A DNA stretch of 64,000 nt, from assembly GCA_033060915.1 (NCBI GenBank), contig CM065378.1:37078501-37142500 (forward strand), written 5' to 3'. Below the pieces are notes generated by a model that was not told the origin of the DNA, did no database searches, and saw only the letters and a program-made list of their open reading frames with translations. Below are positions 35,349-47,695 of this stretch, in pieces. This stretch comes from Euryodendron excelsum. Lineage: Eukaryota; Streptophyta; Magnoliopsida; Ericales; Pentaphylacaceae. Within the stretch, counting starts at the first letter, position 1. Each line of letters begins with the position of its first letter. A program made the position numbers and the translations under genes.

Positions 35349-37385
35349 CTTGGAGAGAGAGGGAGCAATCGGTGGAAAAGAGGAAGAAAAAGAAAAAAGG
35401 GAAAAAATCTAAGGAAGCTTTCTTACACTTGATTTCCTTATCTAAGGTGAGTATTATTCTTGTTTCATCTTGTTATCTCTAATTATTGCATGTTGTATGA
35501 GTCATGCCATGGAAGGAAGAGGATGGAGGTTAGATCTTCCATGATAGAAACTTAGAACCACCCATGGCAGCCATAACAGTGTATTATCTGTGAAAATGCT
35601 ACTATTTGGAGACATTTTAACTTAGCTAATAATTTTATTTGTGGCTGAATTTTTGAAAACTGTAAGTTAGAGTTATGAGGATCATTTGGGTTTTGGATTC
35701 ACTTAAAAATATTGTAATTTCGAATTATGGTGAATTTTTGAAATGAGACTGTTCCTGCAGATTTTTGATGCCCAGATCTGTAACCTTTGGTTTGACAGAC
35801 CATTCGACCAAGTTAGAGTAGTTCAAATATTATGAAATTTTTACTGTATCTAGGAGCAAAGTTGATGATACTCTGTACCAAATTTCAGGTCATTTAGATA
35901 TCGTTTACCTATGTTATTAATTTATCAAAGATAGATCATCTGCTGCTGAATTCAAGTTTCTACAGTACTACCCTGTTTTAGAAAATACCAAATAAATACT
36001 TAGGCATGTTCAAAAAATGTAAAATTTGGTTTGGATACTTTTTGATATGTCTAGTTTGTAGTTCTAAAGTTTTAAAATTTTTAGGCATAAGCTCACGAAA
36101 TTATGTCCAGATTATGAAGCCTGTGTCAGTTTTGGCAGATTAGAGGACTTGATGTATTTTGGTATTTTTCAGCTCTAGCTTTACATTGGGAGTGTGATTG
36201 GGATTAGCATATGGTAGTTCTAATGCATAATTTCAATGTTATAACTTGTTTGGAGTATATACATTATAGTAATGATTATTGGAGTATACATTGAGTTTTC
36301 TAAACTAATACGGTTGTGGTGATAGGAGCTAACGGAGAGCAAGATCTTTCAACGTCAACCAACAAGTGATCTTTGACGTAGTGTGTGTGCGATAACAGGT
36401 GGGATCATAGGATAATCTTATTCATATAGAAGTGAATATATATTGCTTATGTTATTATCTATATTGGTGTTAATTGTGAGATTGTAAGATTTTGAGATAA
36501 TCTTATTCATGTTAAATGCATTGTGTATTTTTTATATGTATAATGGTGGTGAACGCATATGAGGTGTTGAAGGTGTTTATATATGAGGTGAAATTGGTAT
36601 TATATGATAAATTTTGTGGAGACATTGATGATTTTATATATATGGTGGCATTGCATACCATTCATATTGTATGCCTTGCATTGCACTGGAGAGAGTTAGC
36701 CACGGTGGGTTACTCAAGGCTTAGTCACGGTAGACTAGCCTAGGGGTGCCACGATGGGCATTCCTTGATAAGGTGTCATCGATATATTGGGCCAACATTA
36801 TATAAAATTATGTGCACATGTGAGTGATACATTCATTGCATTGAGACATCCATGATATATATATTGATTCATTTTTACCTGTGTGCATTATGGGTGCCTA
36901 TTATTATTCTCTATGAATTTGATTATCTACTGTGAGCACGTTGACAATTAATTCACACCCACACAGATTGTCTTGACAGGTAACTTGGATATGACAGTTT
37001 GGTTCACTGCAATCTTGGTTCTTGCCGTGGTGGCAATCATGTCGATGTCAGGATGTCGAATCTCGGGGCTTAGAAGAGCTCCATTGTTTTACTTTCAGTT
37101 TCATGGTTGTATTTATACGAGACGTTGGGTTTTGGTGTTATGTTTTAACTTGGTATAATGGTAAATAATTTTGTAAAAGGATGTTAATTATTTTCCAGTA
37201 GTAATATATTTCCTTTGGGGAGTTTATTATATTTTCCTCATTGTATTGTTTATCTAGTATATTATGCTGCATTCTTTTATTTTCGAGTATATGTTGAGGT
37301 GTCGTTCACAGGTATAGTGATCTGTACGATCACGCCTCACCTAATGTGACATAATTAATGTCTAATTGGGTTGGGGGGTGTGACA
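34907..37385 (-). mobile_element. Solo LTR, about 2.48 kb, Tekay/Del-like
   Basis: The element starts TGTGAAACCCTAATC and ends GGGGGGTGTGACA, flanked by exact ATAAG copies (34902-34906 and 37386-37390). Read on the minus strand it begins TGTCACACCCCCCAACCC, the typical start of long plant gypsy LTRs. No gag-pol homology is present inside, so it is most simply a solo LTR left by recombination between two LTRs. A small non-autonomous element is possible. It contains a GA microsatellite at 35300-35346. Confidence 0.75.
35300..35346. repeat. GA microsatellite inside the solo LTR
   Basis: About 22 GA units lie within purine-rich DNA. Translated frames through it are low-complexity artefacts. Confidence 0.9.
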
Positions 37386-37708
37386 ATAAGTAATATTATT
37401 TTGTTAAAATATCACACTAAAAATACAAGAACTAATAGAAAATTTAATTTTAAATTATAATATAGTTATTTAATATTATATTAACCTATTATAATAATAA
37501 AAAATGATAAAAATGTTATTTTTGAATTTATCCTAAAGGAGGAGATAAGTAATACCACCTCTCCATAGTATTACTCATCTTCCATTTACATATCCCTAGA
37601 GAGATATAATCCTCCACTAATTTTTTTAGCCAAACATGGGATATACGAGTCCCACGGGATTACTTATCCAATCCCTCACTCCTAATACCCCAAACAAACA
37701 TGGCCATA

Positions 37709-38519
37709 GAGTATTGAAGGTAATAGTGGTGACTGTGTCTGTGTGTATGATCAGGTTAGGACGGGTTCGCATTAGACCTAAAATTGATCTAGTTTTTTAT
37801 TGGTTTCAAATTTTTTAGATTCAGAATCGAACTAATCCTTTTATAAAATCAAACCAAATCAACCCAAGTTGTTCGCGATGGTTCGGGTCAAGATCGGATT
37901 ATATTGATGGGTCTATTTTATTGTATGAGGCATAATTCATTTGCAAATTAAAAAAAAAAAAAAAAGATTAATCTTACATCTTCAATATTTCAAAAAAATT
38001 TAAAAATAACATACAAATATAAATTAATAATAATTATGTGCAAATAATAATAATTTAAATACATGTACACAATATATATTGACTTTTATAACAATATAAG
38101 ATTGGGTCTCGATTTGATTCTTGAGTTAAATTGGTTCGGTTCGGGCCAAATATAAACCCGAGATCGGTTCTACTTGACCAAGCTATTTTCAGACCCAAAA
38201 TTGAACTAAACTTTTGACAAACTCAAACTAAATCAATCTATAGAAGCTGAGTTGAATCGATTCTTGATTTTTTTGGTTCATTTGTGCACTCCTAGGTGAA
38301 AGTTCGATGGCTTTGGGGTTATGAACTTTTCTTGTTATTCTCGTGGCTATTTATTGCATTCCGTAGCAATTTTTTGCTTAATTGATCGGCTTAGAAGCAG
38401 CTAAATAGCCAAACCAATATGCTAAATAAATATTGTTTTCCTTTTTAAAAAATATAAAGCAAAAATAAACAGACAAAAAAATTGAAAAGAGAGATGATAT
38501 ATTGTAGAGCTAAAAATCT
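37709..38519. other. AT-rich spacer between the MITE and the copia element
   Basis: It contains scattered GGTTCGG and AACCCAA-type segments (about 37755-37900 and 38100-38290), resembling a common dispersed plant repeat with inverted ends, and a 15-base A run near 37951. No gene is visible. Confidence 0.45.
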
Positions 38520-38524
38520 ATCAT

Positions 38525-38903
38525 TGTGACGTATGGGATGACGGCGGCTATAAGCCGCCATCCCTTCCGCAGCCCCCTCCCCCCTTATTCTCTCTCTTCT
38601 TCTTGTATCTATAAATAGAGAGGCTTAGAGAGCCTCTCAGCAGATAGAGAAAAGGAGAGGAAAAATAGAAGAGAGGAATCAAAGAGAGGAAGAAGAGAGA
38701 GGAAAGAGAAGAAAGCGTTGTCTAGGTGAGTTGTAAATATTATGTTGTATTATTATTGGCAATAATATTTTGGGTGGTCCAGAAGATCAACCCTAAATAT
38801 TCCTGAAGAATAACTATGATAAATATTTGATAGTTCCTGAAGAACTATTCACGATACATATTTTGTGTTCATTTATTTTTCTGTCTTATTTACTTATATA
38901 ACA
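38525..38903 (+). repeat. 5' LTR of the copia element
   Basis: It runs from TGTGACGTATGGGATG to ACTTATATAACA. It contains a TATA-like CTATAAATAGAG at 38610-38620 that probably drives the element, and a strong hairpin at 38535-38564. A GA-rich tract (38640-38715) lies downstream of the TATA. Confidence 0.96.
38535..38564 (+). promoter_or_regulatory. GC hairpin at the LTR start
   Basis: GGGATG-AC-GGCGGCT pairs with AGCCGCC-ATCCC across an ATA loop, leaving a small bulge. The same hairpin is at 44263-44292 in the 3' LTR. A role in integration or transcription is inference. Confidence 0.5.
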
Positions 38904-39395
38904 CGTTATCAGCACGATACTCTAACTACTTTATGGTTTTCTTTACATCATGATACTACTTTTTCTGTGTAATTTATCTTCATTTTGAATTCTTTACTGT
39001 GCACTCAATTCGCGTGAATAGTATGAACAGTAATTCACTATTGTAATGAATAGTATTTCTTTTAAAACTTTGTTGCTTTATTTCTCTCATATCTTGCATT
39101 ATTTGCCTATGATAGTTAGAGATCTGGAATCCATATTTCGATACCTTTCCATAGACATGTGACTTGACTATTTTTTGATGTATGGATTGAAAGTTAGAAT
39201 AAAGACAAAAATAATAAAATAATATATATATCGATGCATGTTACTATTCATGAATAGTGATGAATAGTATTGAAATAGTAAAATATAATATAAAATGCAA
39301 TGAATAGTGCATTGATTTTCGTTTAATTATTTATACATCATATTGTCACTATACCTGATTTAAGCTTATTGTTTTGTATGGTATAGCATTGTAAA
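38904..39395 (+). other. Copia leader with repeated TGAATAGT motifs
   Basis: The leader starts CGTTATCAGCACGATACTC, where the primer-binding site should be. I cannot name the tRNA with confidence. At least five copies of TGAATAGT and one inverse ACTATTCA lie between 39010 and 39310. Confidence 0.5.
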
Positions 39396-40421
39396 ATGTC
39401 AAATCTTGCCAAATTGGAATTTGTCACCCTTGATATTTCGGGCGATAATTATTTATCGTGGATCCTTGATGCCGAGATCCATCTTGCTGCAAAAGCACTT
39501 GAACAAACAATAGTGGAGGAAAATGACGCATCCCCGCAGGATCGCGCAAAAGCTATGCTTTTCCTTCGTCATCATCTTCATGAGGAACTGAAATCAGAAT
39601 ACCTCACGATAAAAGATCCATTGCTCTTGTGGCAAAATTTAAAGGAGAGATACGAGCACCAGAAGACCGTAATCCTCCCAAGAGCCAGATCTGAATGGAT
39701 GCACCTGAGGTTGCAAGATTATAAAACTGTCAGTGAGTACAACTCTGCATTATTTAAAATCAGCTCACGATTAAAATTATGTGGAGACAAGATTACGGAT
39801 GAAGATATGTTAGAAAAAACATTTTCTACATTCCATGCCTCGAATGTGCTTCTGCAGCAGCAATATCGAGAGCGTAGATTTAAGAAATATTTTGAATTAA
39901 TATCCTGTCTTCTTGTGGCTGAGCAAAATAATGAGTTGTTACTGAAAAACCATCAGTCCCGACCTACTGGTTCAGCTCTATTCCCTGAAGTGAATGCAAG
40001 CTCAATTAGCAGACGTGGTCTCGGATGTGGTCGTGATAATGGCAGAAATAATAGTCGCAATCGTGGACATTATCGTGGAGGTTATCATATGAGATTTAAA
40101 AATACCACACCATACCACCAGCAGTGGAATAAATATGAAAAGGGGAAAGGGTTACAGAATCAACCTCCTCCTAAGAAATCTGAAGATACTTGTTATAGGT
40201 GTGGGATGAGAGGCCATTGGTCACATACTTGTCGTACGCCCAAACATTTGAGAGAGCTTTACCAAGCCTCAATTAAAGATAAATAAAAAAATGCAAAATT
40301 GCATTTTACAGATTTTGATGGCCCAGTTGATATTTCTCATCTTGATGTTTCAGATTTCTTTGAAGATGCAAGTGGAAGAATAGACCATTTAATTGGTGAT
40401 GGAGATGTCCACACTACTTAA
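39396..40421 (+). pseudogene. Copia gag with zinc knuckle, one internal stop
   Basis: ATG at 39396 opens 296 codons with copia-type gag features (ISGDNYLSWILDAEIHLAA, LWQNLKERYEHQKT, SEYNSALFKISSRLKLCG). A basic G/N/R-rich region and the CCHC knuckle CYRCGMRGHWSHTC follow. A TAA at 40284-40286 falls shortly after the knuckle. Family-like sequence (FDGPVDISHLDVSDFFED, HLIGDGDVHTT) continues in frame to a second TAA at 40419-40421. Since the stop lies after the knuckle, the capsid and nucleocapsid parts may still be made. Pol is in a separate downstream reading frame. Confidence 0.85.
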
Positions 40422-40533
40422 TTTTCTTGTCTATTTGTTCTAGTTTATGTTGTTTCTTATCAGCTTGTGTAATGTTTCCTTTATCTGCTTGTCTTTGTAA
40501 TAAATGATCATGTTTTAATTAAGCACATTTAAT

Positions 40534-43500
40534 ATGTTATATAGATACATGGATCATATCAAAGCGTTGAATATATTTAAAATGAATGGTGAAGCCATAT
40601 GTCTGGTAGACAGTGGAACAACACACACAATTCTTCGCGAGAAAAAATATTTCTCACACTTGACATTACTTGAAGCTAATGTCAAGACAATCTCTGGCAC
40701 AACAAAATTAATTGAAGGCTCCGGAATGGCCAATATAATATTGCCAAGAGGAATAAAGTTATGCATTGATGATGCATTGTATTCTACAAAATCTACACGA
40801 AATTTGATTAGTTTTAAAGATATACGTCGTAATGGATATCATATTGAGACGACGAATGCAGATAATGTAGAACAACTCTACATTATTGCTTATATTTCAG
40901 GAAAGAAATATATATCAGAAAAACTTGCTGCATTGTCTTCTGGATTATATTATACTTCTATAAGAGCAGAAGAATCACCTGTAGTGATGCACCAGAAGTG
41001 CTTTGACCCAAAGAATTTTATACTATGGCATGATCGTTTGGGTCATCCAGGGTCAACCATGATGCGTCGAATTATTGACAATTCACATGGACATCCGTTA
41101 AAGAACCTGAAGATTCTGTTGTCACATGATTATACATGTGCTGCCTGTTCACAGGGGAAATTAATTGTCAAACCATCTCCTTCCAAGGTAATTCTTGAGT
41201 CCCCATCATTCTTACAAAGAATTCACGGGGATATCTGTGGGCCAATATATCCTCCATGTGGACCATTTCGTTATTTCATGGTTTTAATAGATGCATCTAC
41301 ACGGTGGTCACATGTTTGTTTGCTTTCTACCCGTAATATTGCTTTTGCTAGACTGCTTACTCAAATTATTCGCTTACGGGCACAATTTTCAGATTACCCA
41401 ATCAAGTCGATACGACTAGATAATGCTGGAGAATTTACATCTCAAACCTTTGATGATTATTGTATGTCAATAGGGATTGATGTTGAACACCCAGTTGCCC
41501 ACACACATACACAAAATGGTCTTGCTGAAGCGTTTATAAAACGGCTCCAATTAATTGCTCGACCTTTACTTATGAAAACAAAATTACCTGTTTCTGCTTG
41601 GGGACATGCCATATTGCATGCTGCATCTTTGGTTAGAGTCCGACCAACTGCTTACCATCAGTACTCACCATTACAACTTGTTATTGGTCAGCAACCAAAT
41701 ATTTCTCACTTACGAGTTTTTGGTTGTGCTGTATATGTCCCTATCTCACCCCCACAGCGTACTAAAATGGGTCCCCAACGTAGACTTGGAATTTATGTTG
41801 GTTTTGATTCTCCATCTATTATTAGATATTTGGAACCCTTAACAGGTGATGTCTTCAAGGCACGTTTCGCGGATTGTCATTTTGATGAGTCAGTCTTCCC
41901 ACCATTAGGGGGGAGAAAGGACGCAATTAGAAAAACAACGAGAGATCAGTTGGAATATTGCAACAATGTCTCACCTTGATCCTCGAACAAGTCAATGTGA
42001 ATCAGAAATTCACAGAATTATTCATTTATAGACAATTGCAAATCAATTGCCTGATGCCTTCACCGACACAAAGAATGTGACAAAATCACATATACCAGCT
42101 GCTAATACTCCAGCACGTATTGATGTCCCTGTAGGACAATCTATTAGTACAGCAGCAAATGAATCTAAAACACGCTTGAAGCGTGGGAGGCCTGTCGGTG
42201 CAAAAGACACGGTTCCTAGAAAAAGGAAGACACAAGAAACAATGCATAAGCAAGTTGGTGCTCCTGAAGAGAACACAATATCTAAACTTCCTGAAGAAGA
42301 GAATCCTGAAGAAGAATTCCCAGAAGAGAAACCTCCTGAAGAGATATCTCCTGTAAATGATATGGTACCTGAAAATAATGAGATCTCAATAAGTTATATG
42401 AATACAGGAGAAAGCTGGAAAAGAAATAAGATTGTTGTCGGCAACATATTTTCATTTAAAGTAGCTCTTGGCATTACCAGAAGTAATGAAGAGACTGAAC
42501 CACAAACAGTCGACGAATGTCGACGTAGAATTGATTGGCCAAAATGGAAAGAAGCTATTGAGGCAGAATTACACTCATTAGCACAACGTAAAGTATTTGG
42601 ACCTGTAGTCCACACACCTGAAGATGTGAAACTTGTTGGATATAAATGGGTATTCATACGAAAACGAAATGAGAAAAATGAAATAGTACGATATAAAGCC
42701 CGACTCGTAGCACAAGGTTTCTCGCAGAGACCTGGTATTGATTATGATGAGACATACTCTCCTGTAATGGATGCCATTACGTTCAGATTCTTAATTAGTT
42801 TATCAGTCTCAGAAGGACTGGATATGCGTCTGATGGACGTCGTGACAGCCTACTTGTATGGTGAATTAGATAATGATATATATATGAAAATTCCTGAAGG
42901 ATTTAAAATGCCTGAAGCACATATTTCATTTAGAAGCTTATATTCTATCAAGCTTCAACGATCGTTGTATGGGTTAAAACAATCTGGACGCATGTGGTAC
43001 AATCGTCTTAGTGAATATCTATTGCAAAATGGATATGTGAATAATACAATTTGTCCATGCGTTTTTATTAAGAAATCAGAATCTGAATTTGCTATTATTG
43101 TAGTCTATGTCGATGATTTGACTCTTGTTGGAACTTCTGAAGAACTGACAACATCTGCTCGTGATTTAAAGGAGGAGTTTAAAATGAAAGATCTTGGAAA
43201 AACCAAGTATTGTCTTGGATTACAGATTGAGCACTTATCCAATGGAATTCTTGTTCATCAATCAGCATATACTGAAAAGGTTTTAACGCGGTTTTACATG
43301 GACAAAGCTCATCCATTAAGTTCTCCAATGGTTGTCCGTTCACTCGATGTACATAAAGATATTTTCCGTCCTCAAGATGACGGTGAAGAACTTCTTGGTC
43401 CTGAAGTACCATATCTTAGTGCAATTGGTGCCCTTATGTATCTTGCCAATTGTACAAGACCTGATATAGCATTCTCCGTCAACTTATTGGCACGATACAG

Positions 43501-44107
43501 TTCTGCACCAACACAAAGACATTGGAAATGAGTGAAACATATACTGCGTTACCTACGAGGGACAACTGATATGGGATTATTTTATTCCAAGGAGTCACAA
43601 CCTGAATTAATTGGCTATGCAGACGCTGGCTACCTTTCTGATCCTCATAAAGCTAGGTCTCAAACTGGGTATGTGTTTACTTATGGTAACACTGCTATAT
43701 CCTGGCGATCAGTGAAGCAAACATTAACTGCAACTTCTTCAAATCATTCTGAGATAATTGCAATTCATGAAGCAAGCCGATAGTGTATCTGGCTAAGATC
43801 CATGATTCAACATATTCAAGAAAGTTGCGGATTATCTACAATCAAAGATACATCGACGATATTATACGAGGATAATGCAGCTTGTATTGCACAGATTAAG
43901 GGAGGCTACATTAAAGGTGACAGAACGAAGCATATTTCTCCAAAGTTCTTCCATACACATGAGCTTCAGAAAAGTGGTGATCTTGATGTTCAGCAAATAC
44001 GATCTAGTGATAATTTGGCCGACTTATTTACTAAAGCATTACCAACTGCAACATTTGAAAAGCTTGTGCATGGTATTGGTATGCGCCGTCTCAGAAATTT
44101 TTCATGA
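40534..44107 (+). pseudogene. Copia pol: protease, integrase, RT, RNase H, with several breaks
   Basis: The first frame (40534-41979) carries the protease motif LVDSGTTHTIL, the integrase zinc residues in LWHDRLGHPG and CAACSQGK, and the core residues in IHGDICGPI, RLDNAGEF and TQNGLAEAFIKR. Homology then shifts by one frame near 41900-41945. The second frame holds a TAG at 42029-42031. It continues with reverse transcriptase (YKWVFIRKRNE, KARLVAQGFSQRPGIDYDET and an intact YVDD) and RNase H (YADAGYLSD, YEDNAACIAQ). Further in-frame stops are TGA at 43529-43531 and TAG at 43781-43783. The end is at 44107. Catalytic motifs are intact; only reading-frame continuity is lost. Confidence 0.92.
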
Positions 44108-44252
44108 AGCAGATCATTTTCTTATTCTTCAGGGGGAGTTAAGTACTGTACTCTTTTTCCTTCGCTATGGTTTTTTTTTTCCCACTGGATTTTTCCTAGC
44201 AAGGTTTTAATGAGGCAGTTTTAACATACCCAATAGGTCATCCCAGGGGTTG

Positions 44253-44631
44253 TGTGACGTATGGGATGACGGCGGCTATAAGCCGCCATCCCTTCCGCAG
44301 CCCCCTCCCCCCTTATTCTCTCTCTTCTTCTTGTATCTATAAATAGAGAGGCTTAGAGAGCCTCTCAGCAGATAGAGAAAAGGAGAGGAAAAATAGAAGA
44401 GAGGAATCAAAGAGAGGAAGAAGAGAGAGGAAAGAGAAGAAAGCGTTGTCTAGGTGAGTTGTAAATATTATGTTGTATTATTATTGGCAATAATATTTTG
44501 GGTGGTCCAGAAGATCAACCCTAAATATTCCTGAAGAATAACTATGATAAATATTTGATAGTTCCTGAAAAACTATTCACGATACATATTTTGTGTTCAT
44601 TTATTTTTCTGTCTTATTTACTTATATAACA
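44253..44631 (+). repeat. 3' LTR of the copia element
   Basis: It is identical to the 5' LTR except for A at 44570. It is preceded by a purine-rich stretch (AGGGGGAG at 44130) and by a short AGGGGTTG directly at its edge, a weak polypurine tract. Confidence 0.96.
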
Positions 44632-44636
44632 ATCAT

Positions 44637-47600
44637 ATATTTTTACAATAGCTTCTTTTCCTTATAATTTCTGACAATAACCAAACAATGCATAATAATA
44701 TCTTCTATATTTACTTTTCCTTTTCCCTCAGCAAATTCATGAATCCAGATCAAATCACTTTTTTTGTCCAGTTACGGGATATTTGCCTGCACACATGGCC
44801 AAAGTGCGTAATTGATGAGGGGTTGCCATCTAACAACATGAACCAGCCAAAACTGTCTACTCTCTGGGAGGCACCACAGCTTTCAATTTTTAGGGCTTTT
44901 TTTGAGGAGTCCTTGACAGCCACACACTCACAAAAAACAAAAAAAAAAAGGGCTTTTCCATCAATAAGCAATGAATCTAAATTGAAAAAAGGGCCTCTTC
45001 TATCATGAAACTGAAGTTGGACTAAAGTGCTTTATGGCTAACTCTTCATGTGCTATGCATATATAATTACATAAACATCTCTTGTCCCTATCCTATATAT
45101 GGTCCAACATTAAATTGGAGAGAGAGAGAGTAGTACAAATAAGAATTTAGGTCTTTTACCTCTTTAGTGTATCTCCTTTTTTATTCTTTCAATTTTATTA
45201 GTCCACATCATTAATGTGATAACTAAAAAGATTTATTATTAAAAAAATTTTTATTTTTATATATTTTTATATTTATCATATTAATAAATGGACTAATGAT
45301 ATTGAGAAAATAAAGAATGAGACACACTAAGAAGACAGATGATTTGAATTCTACAAATAGCACTATGTATTGATGGATGTTCACTGTCATGGAATGATTC
45401 ATGGAAGATAAGAGCTATCTACTATTGGACATTCCATGTGAAACCATGAGCCCATGCTTTAATGAAGGACTGTTGCCTGCAGTAATAAACCATCTTCCTG
45501 TTTGTCTCCCAAGATTTGTCATGAGTATACATAGACCCCATGCCTCAATGCTTCTAATATTTTGGCAAAACTTTGGTATAATTCATGAAAGTCCGTGAGT
45601 TTCCATACACCTTATTTACATACCATGTGCCTTTGACAATTTGGGTAAATGAACTAAATACACACCTGAAAAGAAAAAGAAAGTTAATAGTACACACACA
45701 TATATATGAATAGGTTAGGGAGAAATGAGGGAGCAACTTGTCTGGTCTTTGCGATGCACTCATTCTGGTTACAAGAATGAAATGAACCCCAGCTTGACTT
45801 GAGACCAAGACTCCTTACTTCTGGCTAGTATCGATGACAGGTTGAGGGATTTTCGAAGGGGGGAGTGTAATATCAAGTATTACAAACATTTGAGCTTCAT
45901 GACCTACCAAGCACCAAAACAAATATGGGATCACTAGCCTGTGAAATTCTCGAAGGATTTTATGCTGCCATCCAGATGCCACTAAACCACAATAGTAATG
46001 ATGAAGTGAGATTTAATTATATGGGGTTTCTCAATAGATGGGAAAAAGTAAGAAAACATCAAAACACAAAGTAATCGTAAGCTGGTTTCGTGTTTTAAAA
46101 TGATGGGACCCAAATTAGTTGTCTCATTCTGTATAAAAATGACCTCAACAAATATGGGCTGAAAGTTGACACCAGAAGACTGCAAATGCCAGGGAGAGAA
46201 TAGGTATGAAGTAGCTTCACAAGTTGTTGAGATGTCCCATATCCAATTTGAATAAAGAAAAAGAAAAACTGGTAGGGTTTGAATTGCCTAGTTAGTGGAA
46301 TGCAACCACTGCATTCTCAAACCCTTTAATTCTGATTTCACCTCTATAAATGAATGTTGGTAACTTTGGACATGGGGACAAAGAAGATAAACAGAAGTAT
46401 AAATGGTTTTCATGGCTTCAATATTGATGCTTTTTTGTTGGTTCCAGTTGTGCATTCCCATGAGAAAATGCATTCCTCCAAGTATATGACTATTTCTGAC
46501 ACTGCATATGTAGAGTCATAAAAATGAGGGAATAAAAATAGATTAAAAAAAATAGATAAATACTATTGCAGTTAACATTAACTGATACAAAGTGGCATGT
46601 TGAAAAACTAAGACACTAATCTTACATCACATGTGGGTAGTCAGCAAGAAAAAAAAAAGGTTCGCATGTGGGTAAGTTACCATGTGGTCACCTGCTATGC
46701 TACCATCAACATAAGGGAAGAGGTAGATTCACTATTGCCAATGTTAGGAATTTTAAATTATTAGTTTTAGGCAAGTGTGTAAAATCCCTATCAGGATTTA
46801 CTCAATTTAAAAGAAGCTTGAAATGAAAGTGTATTGTTTGGGCAATGTCGACACTTCTTGAGTTTGAATAATTTGTATTGCATTAAATATTTTTGAGATC
46901 AAAATACTACATTGATGTCAGTCAATCAAATGACAATTGCCTGCAATTGAGCAATCTGTGTCTTACCCGAGACTAATGGATTGTGGATGTTTGCTTTACT
47001 TGCTACGAATGTATATGAATTAAGAACCCTGCCGTGGACAGGTTCTTCCACTATCATATCATGCAACACAATTATTCCATGGTCTTATTTGATTAATGTA
47101 CATCCTATGGTCTAAGCTAGGCATGGTTTGCAAATTCAAAGGATAGAAGGTTGCCATCTTACAACTACTACAGGAAAGGTTGGCAACATTATTAGAAGCT
47201 GCTGTAGATGTAATAAATCATATGCACACTTTAAGCTTGCATAATCATGGTTGAAAACTGGAGGAGTGGATACATCAAAATCAAAACTTGAAAAAGAGTA
47301 GTAAGTTTTAACTGGCTTTTGATAGATTTTGAGATGTCGATTGATCGACCTCTTGTTAAAGACATGGGCACGAATGGACTGCAAAGTCAGTTCAATGCAT
47401 TCATATATATATGTACATATATGTATATATATTGCATTTGTCTCAATCTTGCAATCAATTGAACTTTCATTTCATGTGCATTTGCCGCTTATCATGTATA
47501 GTGTGTTGATTGGACCAGACCCAGAATTAGATAAATGGTGTGTCTGTTGTGATTGCTACTCTTGGATCACTAGCTGATCCATGACCTGACTGGAAAAGAC
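44637..47600. other. Intergenic DNA, no gene seen
   Basis: The DNA is AT-rich. Only short open frames without family resemblance are present. A short GA run lies at 45120-45130, and TA/CATA repeats lie at 45695-45710 and 47402-47432. Confidence 0.5.
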
Positions 47601-47615
47601 CCAGAATGTCTTAAG

Positions 47616-47626
47616 CAAAACACACA

Positions 47627-47691
<65 letters not shown>
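47616..47691. repeat. Compound CA/GA microsatellite
   Basis: A short CA run is followed by about 30 GA units, the longest uninterrupted dinucleotide tract in the window. Confidence 0.92.

Positions 47692-47695
<4 letters not shown>

Larger units (their letters stand above)
34762..37705. mobile_element. MITE-like foldback, interrupted by a solo LTR
   Basis: The outer ends are GGCCCCGTTTGTTTGCGGG on the left and, reverse complemented on the right, GGCCATGTTTGTTTGGGG. They are flanked by ATA on both sides (34759-34761 and 37706-37708), a possible 3-bp duplication as in PIF/Harbinger (Tourist) elements. The subterminal regions share GATAAGTAATA blocks in inverted orientation. Removing the solo LTR leaves an element of about 460 bp with no coding capacity. 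Confidence 0.65.
38525..44631 (+). mobile_element. Ty1/copia retrotransposon, young insertion
   Basis: This is a 6107-bp element flanked by exact ATCAT duplications (38520-38524 and 44632-44636). The two LTRs are 379 bp each and differ at one position by my alignment (G at 38842, A at 44570). Internal order is gag, protease, integrase, reverse transcriptase, RNase H, with integrase before RT, which defines copia. Despite the near-identical LTRs, the coding region has several stops and one frameshift, so this copy cannot make its own full polyprotein. It is probably mobilised in trans. Confidence 0.96.

Noticed and set aside
38904..38922. Primer-binding site of the copia element
   Set aside because: The bases after the 5' LTR (CGTTATCAGCACG) only partly match the initiator tRNA-Met complement TGGTATCAGAGC, so I did not assign a tRNA.
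47616..47691. Regular short repeats considered as a CRISPR-like array
   Set aside because: It is a simple dinucleotide tract with no spacers, in a plant nuclear context.
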